From Verrucomicrobiota bacterium (GTDB lineage Bacteria > Verrucomicrobiota > Verrucomicrobiia > Verrucomicrobiales > Verrucomicrobiaceae), in assembly GCA_023429545.1 (NCBI GenBank), contig JAEYUU010000359.1, forward strand, positions 1 to 7,450: 7,450 bases of DNA, given 5' to 3'. Shown piece by piece: positions 6,884 to 7,450 of the stretch (its first letter is position 1; every line of letters starts with the position of its first letter). The notes under the pieces were generated by a model. It had not been told where the DNA came from and did not search any database. It saw nothing but the letters and a program-made list of their open reading frames with translations. The translations under genes were made by a program, and so were the position numbers.

Positions 6884-7450
6884 CTACCTCCCGCTTACGG
6901 GTACTTTCTTGAACTCGCGGGTGAGATTTGTCAGACTCTCCTCCACGCCCATGCGTTCGAGGCTGCTGGCACCGACGAAGCCATCCGCGGTGGTTTTGCC
7001 GAGGATGTACTCCACATCCTTCGGTGTGTTGATGGGGCCGCCGTGGGTGAGCGTGAAGACATCCTTCCGCACGGACCTTGCGGCATCAATGATCTCCTGC
7101 GTGCGATTCACGGTGAAGTCCCAATCGACCACGGCGTTCACCACGCCAATGCTGCCACCCACGGTGGTGCCCACGTGGGCAATCACCGCATCCGCGCCCT
7201 GCTTCGTCATCTCGATGGCCTCCTCCGGCGTGGCCACATAAACGATGGTGAAGAGGTCCATGCGATGCGCGAGGCCCACCATCTCGAACTCCTTCTGCAC
7301 GCTCATGCCGGTCTCCTCCAGCACCTGGCGGAAGTGACCGTCCACGATGGTGTGGGTGGGAAAGTTGTTCACGCCGGAGAAGCCCATCTCCTTCACCTTG
7401 CCCAGCCAGTGCCACATGCGCCGGCGCGGGTCGGTGGCGTGCACGCCGCA
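6884..7450 (-). CDS. TIM-barrel protein, PEP_hydrolase (TIM-barrel signal transduction) family, C-terminal part
   Basis: These 188 C-terminal residues belong to the TIM-barrel family known as PEP_hydrolase, formerly 'TIM-barrel signal transduction protein'. The frame is open to the window's right edge, so the start lies beyond 7450; the GTG at 7444 is an internal valine. Family members are about 275-280 residues, so roughly 90 N-terminal residues are missing. Recognisable barrel segments in order are GVNNFPTHTIVDGHFRQ with LEETGMSVQKEFEMV, ATPEEAIEMTKQGADAVIAH, VGTTVGGSIG, LTHGGPINTPKDVEYIL and DGFVGASSLERM. The Gly-rich strands near the C-terminus resemble phosphate-binding loops of other TIM barrels. 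In many bacteria this domain is fused to, or next to, a Tm-1-like/UPF0261 ATP-binding protein; here the C-terminal side carries no fusion, and any partner would be upstream, outside the window. The enzyme activity of the family is poorly established. It precedes the secreted-protein gene on the same strand with a 155-bp repeat-containing gap. Confidence 0.82.
   Translation of the reverse strand, partial: CGVHATDPRRRMWHWLGKVKEMGFSGVNNFPTHTIVDGHFRQVLEETGMSVQKEFEMVGLAHRMDLFTIVYVATPEEAIEMTKQGADAVIAHVGTTVGGSIGVVNAVVDWDFTVNRTQEIIDAARSVRKDVFTLTHGGPINTPKDVEYILGKTTADGFVGASSLERMGVEESLTNLTREFKKVPVSGR

Overview
The window looks like a piece of chromosome from a GC-rich bacterium of the PVC group, most likely a Verrucomicrobiota member. 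The main evidence is the large secreted protein on the minus strand. It combines ThuA-like domains, a 'membrane-bound dehydrogenase' beta-propeller and a heme-binding CxxCH domain with a downstream SLMPEG motif, an arrangement typical of Planctomycetes and Verrucomicrobia. The assignment rests on protein architecture only; there is no rRNA or other taxonomic marker here.

Layout. Positions 1-339 (+) hold the C-terminal third of a proline racemase / 4-hydroxyproline 2-epimerase family enzyme, cut by the left edge. Positions 374-1627 (+) encode a complete DAO-family FAD-dependent oxidoreductase, 34 bp downstream with its own Shine-Dalgarno. The pair is most simply read as two steps of hydroxyproline catabolism: epimerisation of trans-4-hydroxy-L-proline to cis-4-hydroxy-D-proline, then oxidation of the D-isomer. 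The oxidoreductase gene ends in a 17-bp-stem imperfect hairpin, 22 bp from the end of a convergent gene. Positions 1650-6728 (-) encode a 1692-residue secreted multidomain protein (signal peptide, ThuA-like, beta-propeller dehydrogenase, helical repeats, c-type heme domain, beta-rich domain, Pro/Gly/Ala linker, second ThuA-like domain). Positions 6884-7450 (-) hold the C-terminal part of a TIM-barrel protein of the PEP_hydrolase (formerly TIM-barrel signal transduction) family, cut by the right edge.

The 155-bp gap between the two minus-strand genes is AT-richer than its surroundings. It carries an ordered set of short repeats: a perfect 12-bp inverted repeat enclosing 87 bp, three TTAGTG direct repeats exactly 10 bp apart, and a 9-bp direct repeat. 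This is the least explained non-coding sequence in the window.

The two halves (amino-acid catabolism on +, secreted redox/sugar-type protein plus TIM-barrel protein on -) converge and are probably separate transcription units. I see no tRNA, rRNA, CRISPR array, insertion sequence or defence system. The most distinctive items are the protein with ThuA-like domains at both ends, the hairpin at the convergent junction and the intergenic repeat cluster.
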